In this document: piece by piece, positions 4,507 to 6,272 of the stretch
Layout: each line of letters starts with the position of its first letter
Position numbering within the stretch: position 1 is the first letter of the stretch
Origin: Gemmatimonadota bacterium
GTDB taxonomy: Bacteria > ARS69
Assembly (NCBI GenBank): GCA_021604925.1
Contig: BQJX01000181.1
Span: 1-6,272, forward strand
Length of the DNA stretch: 6,272 nt
Direction of reading: 5' to 3'
Made by a program: the position numbers and the translations under genes
The notes under the pieces: generated by a model
Databases searched by the model: none
Told to the model about the DNA's origin: nothing
What the model saw: the letters and a program-made list of their open reading frames with translations, nothing else

Positions 4507-6047
4507 CGGTAGTATCCGTTGCCGCGGATATTGCCGTGTTCGACGGGTTGGGCCGGTTCGCTCTTGCTGAGAGGTTGCCGGTCCAGCCCATTTCTCAAGA
4601 TCGATTCGACGCTCTTGTAGTTGAGCGACCGGAGCGCGAGCGCTCGGCTCGAGGCCGCTTCGAGCCGCTCGCTGGAGTAGCGTTTCCCGAGCCGCAAGAT
4701 TCCAAGACAACTTCGATAACCCTGTTCGGGATGGGGGCGAGCCTCGAGGATCGTCCGGACGACCCGGGCGGTGGAGTCGCCGGTTTTCTCGGCCCAGCGG
4801 ATGATCCGAGAGGGAGTCCACTCAAGATGCTCACGGTGACTCTTGGGCATGTGATCCGGCACGGTCGTGTGGCGTCCAGCCGCCGCTGATCGCTTGTGGC
4901 TGGCAACGCGATTCCCTTTGAAGAGGATCTCGACCGTTCGGCTCGTGTAGCGGACCTGGACTTCTTCCTTCACGAGGGAGTGCGGCACGCTGTAGTAGTG
5001 GCGTTCGAGTTCGACGTGGTAGTCGATGTTGACGCGGGCCTTCTTCCAGCGAGCGAGCTCGTACCTGGTTTGCGGAAGCGGACGCAACGCCGGACGGTCG
5101 ATCGACTCGAACCACGATCGCCGTGAGCCGTCGAGCTTCTGGAACGGCTGATTGTTGTAGGTCACGAGAAGCTCGCGGATGAGTCGGTTCAGCTCCTCGA
5201 TGCTGAAGAACGTGTGGTTGCGAAGCCGCGCCAGGATCCAGCGCTCGGCGATGAGCACGGCATTCTCGACCTTGGCCTTGTCGCGCGGTTTCTGCGCTCG
5301 CGCAGGAACGATCACCGTTCCATAGTGCACGGACCAGTCGTGATACGTCGGGTTCACATCCGGCTCGTATCGGCAGGGGCGGCTGACACCGGACTTCAGG
5401 TTATCCGGCACCGTGATCTCCGCTACACCGCCGATGTACTCGACCGCGCGCGTGTGTGAGCCGATCCAGCTTTCGAGCGACTGGTCGGGTGCAGCCTCGA
5501 CATAAGTGAAGTTGCTTGCGCCAAGGACGGCCACGAAGATCTCGGCTTCCCATGATTCGCCGGTTTTGCGGTCCACGATCGGCACCCTGTGCCCGGCGTA
5601 GTCGACGAACATCTTCTCGCCGGCCTTGTGCGTCTGGCGAAGCGTGGCGTCGAGCTTCCGCTTGAAGGCGCGGTAGCGCTCGCAGAACTGCGTCAGCTGG
5701 TAGCCGTCCGGATGTGCCTCCTTGTACTCCTCCCACAGGAGCCGCCGCGTGACTCCTTTGCGTCGGAGCTCCTGGTGTACCCGGGACCAGTCCGGCTCGG
5801 GTCGTGAACGCGCGGACTCACGCATCGGGAAGAGTCGGCTCTCGAGCTCCGCGTCGTCCATCGACTCCCAGGCGACGCCGGACAGCCCGGCTTCCCGAGC
5901 GCGCTTCAGGTAGTCGTACACCGTCGACCGCGCGATCTGACAGCTGCGTGCGATCTCACGGCACCCCAGTCCCGCGCCGAGGCCGAGCCTCAGGACTTCC
6001 CGCATCTTCCGCATCGAAATCTTCACCCTCCGCTTTCTGCATGTCAT
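4503..6047 (-). CDS. istA: IstA-type DDE transposase, IS21 family (element B)
   Basis: A complete 514-aa transposase that cuts and joins the element's ends. An N-terminal helix-turn-helix is at about 12-50 (Met-Arg-Lys-Met-Arg-Glu-Val-Leu ... Ile-Ala-Arg-Ser-Thr-Val-Tyr-Asp-Tyr-Leu). The RNase H-like core follows, with D149 in Met-Phe-Val-Asp-Tyr-Ala-Gly, D215 in Val-Pro-Asp-Asn-Leu-Lys-Ser-Gly and E261 in Asp-Lys-Ala-Lys-Val-Glu-Asn. This gives a D-(65)-D-(45)-E layout that fits IS21 transposases. After it come the Tyr-Asn-Asn-Gln-Pro-Phe-Gln-Lys-Leu-Asp-Gly-Ser-Arg segment and a beta-rich C-terminal domain (Tyr-Tyr-Ser-Val-Pro-His-Ser-Leu-Val). The ATG at 6047 is preferred because GGAGGG lies 10 bases upstream; an upstream TTG (6137) and a downstream ATG (6014) are weaker. 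It overlaps istB by ATGA. No frameshift or missing catalytic residue is seen, so it is probably active. Confidence 0.94.
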   Translation of the reverse strand: MTCRKRRVKISMRKMREVLRLGLGAGLGCREIARSCQIARSTVYDYLKRAREAGLSGVAWESMDDAELESRLFPMRESARSRPEPDWSRVHQELRRKGVTRRLLWEEYKEAHPDGYQLTQFCERYRAFKRKLDATLRQTHKAGEKMFVDYAGHRVPIVDRKTGESWEAEIFVAVLGASNFTYVEAAPDQSLESWIGSHTRAVEYIGGVAEITVPDNLKSGVSRPCRYEPDVNPTYHDWSVHYGTVIVPARAQKPRDKAKVENAVLIAERWILARLRNHTFFSIEELNRLIRELLVTYNNQPFQKLDGSRRSWFESIDRPALRPLPQTRYELARWKKARVNIDYHVELERHYYSVPHSLVKEEVQVRYTSRTVEILFKGNRVASHKRSAAAGRHTTVPDHMPKSHREHLEWTPSRIIRWAEKTGDSTARVVRTILEARPHPEQGYRSCLGILRLGKRYSSERLEAASSRALALRSLNYKSVESILRNGLDRQPLSKSEPAQPVEHGNIRGNGYYR

Positions 6048-6057
6048 CGTCGGCGAT

Positions 6058-6063
6058 CCCTCC
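6058..6063 (-). promoter_or_regulatory. Shine-Dalgarno site of element B istA
   Basis: GGAGGG on the minus strand lies 10 bases before the ATG at 6047. It supports this start over the TTG at 6137. No convincing -35/-10 pair was found between 6064 and 6138. Confidence 0.6.
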
Positions 6064-6138
6064 GGATTGCTCCTGGTGGTGTGGAAATCCGGGGGTTGTC
6101 GCATTTGCCGCCGAGTGCGCTCAGCTCGAAGCACCAAA

Positions 6139-6272
6139 GGTGTCCGAGCAAACCGAAATCGGTGTCCGAGACTGCCGAAATGGCGTCCGAACGAGCCGGA
6201 ATCGGTGTCCGAGCAAAAACGGAATGAGTGTCCGGGCTATGCCGGAATGGGTGTCCGGGCTACGCCGGAATT
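6139..6272. repeat. Right-end terminal repeats of element B (six copies)
   Basis: Six imperfect tandem copies of a 21-24-bp unit, GGTGTCCGnnCnnnnCCGGAATG-like, start near 6139, 6161, 6182, 6204, 6228 and 6250. The outer copies keep CCGGAAT, while the inner ones drift to CCGAAAT. They are inverted relative to the four copies at the other end and lie upstream of istA, so the transposase probably binds them and may autoregulate its own gene. Confidence 0.88.

Larger units (their letters stand above)
3399..6272 (-). mobile_element. IS21-family element B, essentially complete
   Basis: A full istA-istB pair on the minus strand is flanked by inverted sets of ~22-bp terminal repeats. On the plus strand the left end starts TGCGTAATCCGG at 3399, and the IstA frame of element C stops at exactly that point. 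The right side ends ...GCCGGAATT at 6272, while the reverse complement of the left end reads ...CGCCGGATTACGCA. The window therefore probably stops about 5 bases before the CA terminus. Total length would be near 2.88 kb, somewhat long for IS21 because of a 334-bp tail after istB. Both genes look intact, so the element may be active. Confidence 0.88.

Noticed and set aside
4507..4821. Upstream extension of the element B istB frame to 4821
   Set aside because: It lies wholly inside istA in a different frame, is Arg/Pro-rich and lacks IstB features. ATGA overlap at 4506 or the Shine-Dalgarno before 4473 gives a proper start.
6048..6137. TTG start of istA at 6137
   Set aside because: The added 30 residues are not transposase-like and run close to the terminal repeats; the ATG at 6047 has a GGAGGG site.
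6139..6272. CRISPR array
   Set aside because: The ~22-bp units are imperfect, adjacent without unique spacers, and mirrored at the other end of the element, so they are IS terminal repeats.

Overview
The window is an accessory-genome segment from a moderately to highly GC-rich bacterium. I cannot name the organism: there is no housekeeping gene, rRNA or tRNA. About four fifths of it consists of IS21-family insertion-sequence DNA on the minus strand. A small chromosomal or defence-like remnant lies at the left edge.

Left region (1-1312): an intact plus-strand gene (31-1101) encodes a 356-aa protein. Its C-terminal half carries an R-x4-H signature in an Apea/HEPN-like helical context. Converging on it, with 72 bp between the two stop codons, is the last ~46 codons of a minus-strand gene (1174-1312). 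This fragment also carries an R-x4-H motif and is cut off exactly where the first insertion sequence begins.

Mobile region (1313-6272): I read three different IS21-like elements, called A, C and B in order from the left. A (1313-1635) is a remnant with a terminal TG end, two 15-bp terminal repeats and the C-terminal third of an IstB. C (about 1636-3398) has a complete istB (1939-2721), translationally coupled to the 3' half of an istA (2721-3398). B (3399 to the right edge) is an apparently complete istA-istB element with multiple ~22-bp terminal repeats at both ends. It lies inside C's istA, and the junction falls exactly at B's terminal dinucleotide. The window appears to stop about five bases short of B's outer end. 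The simplest history is A into gene X, then C into or against A's istB, then B into C's istA. This predicts that the missing 5' parts of C istA, A istB/istA and gene X lie beyond the right edge.

In B, IstA is a DDE transposase with an N-terminal helix-turn-helix and IstB is an AAA+ ATPase helper. The two genes overlap by ATGA and should work together on B's own ends. C has lost its DDE domain but keeps an intact IstB.

The most unusual feature is outside the proteins. The non-coding tails downstream of istB in both C and B carry clusters of short GC-rich stem-loops. They share an identical 13-base hairpin core (1852-1864 and 3669-3681), although the two elements' proteins are clearly different.
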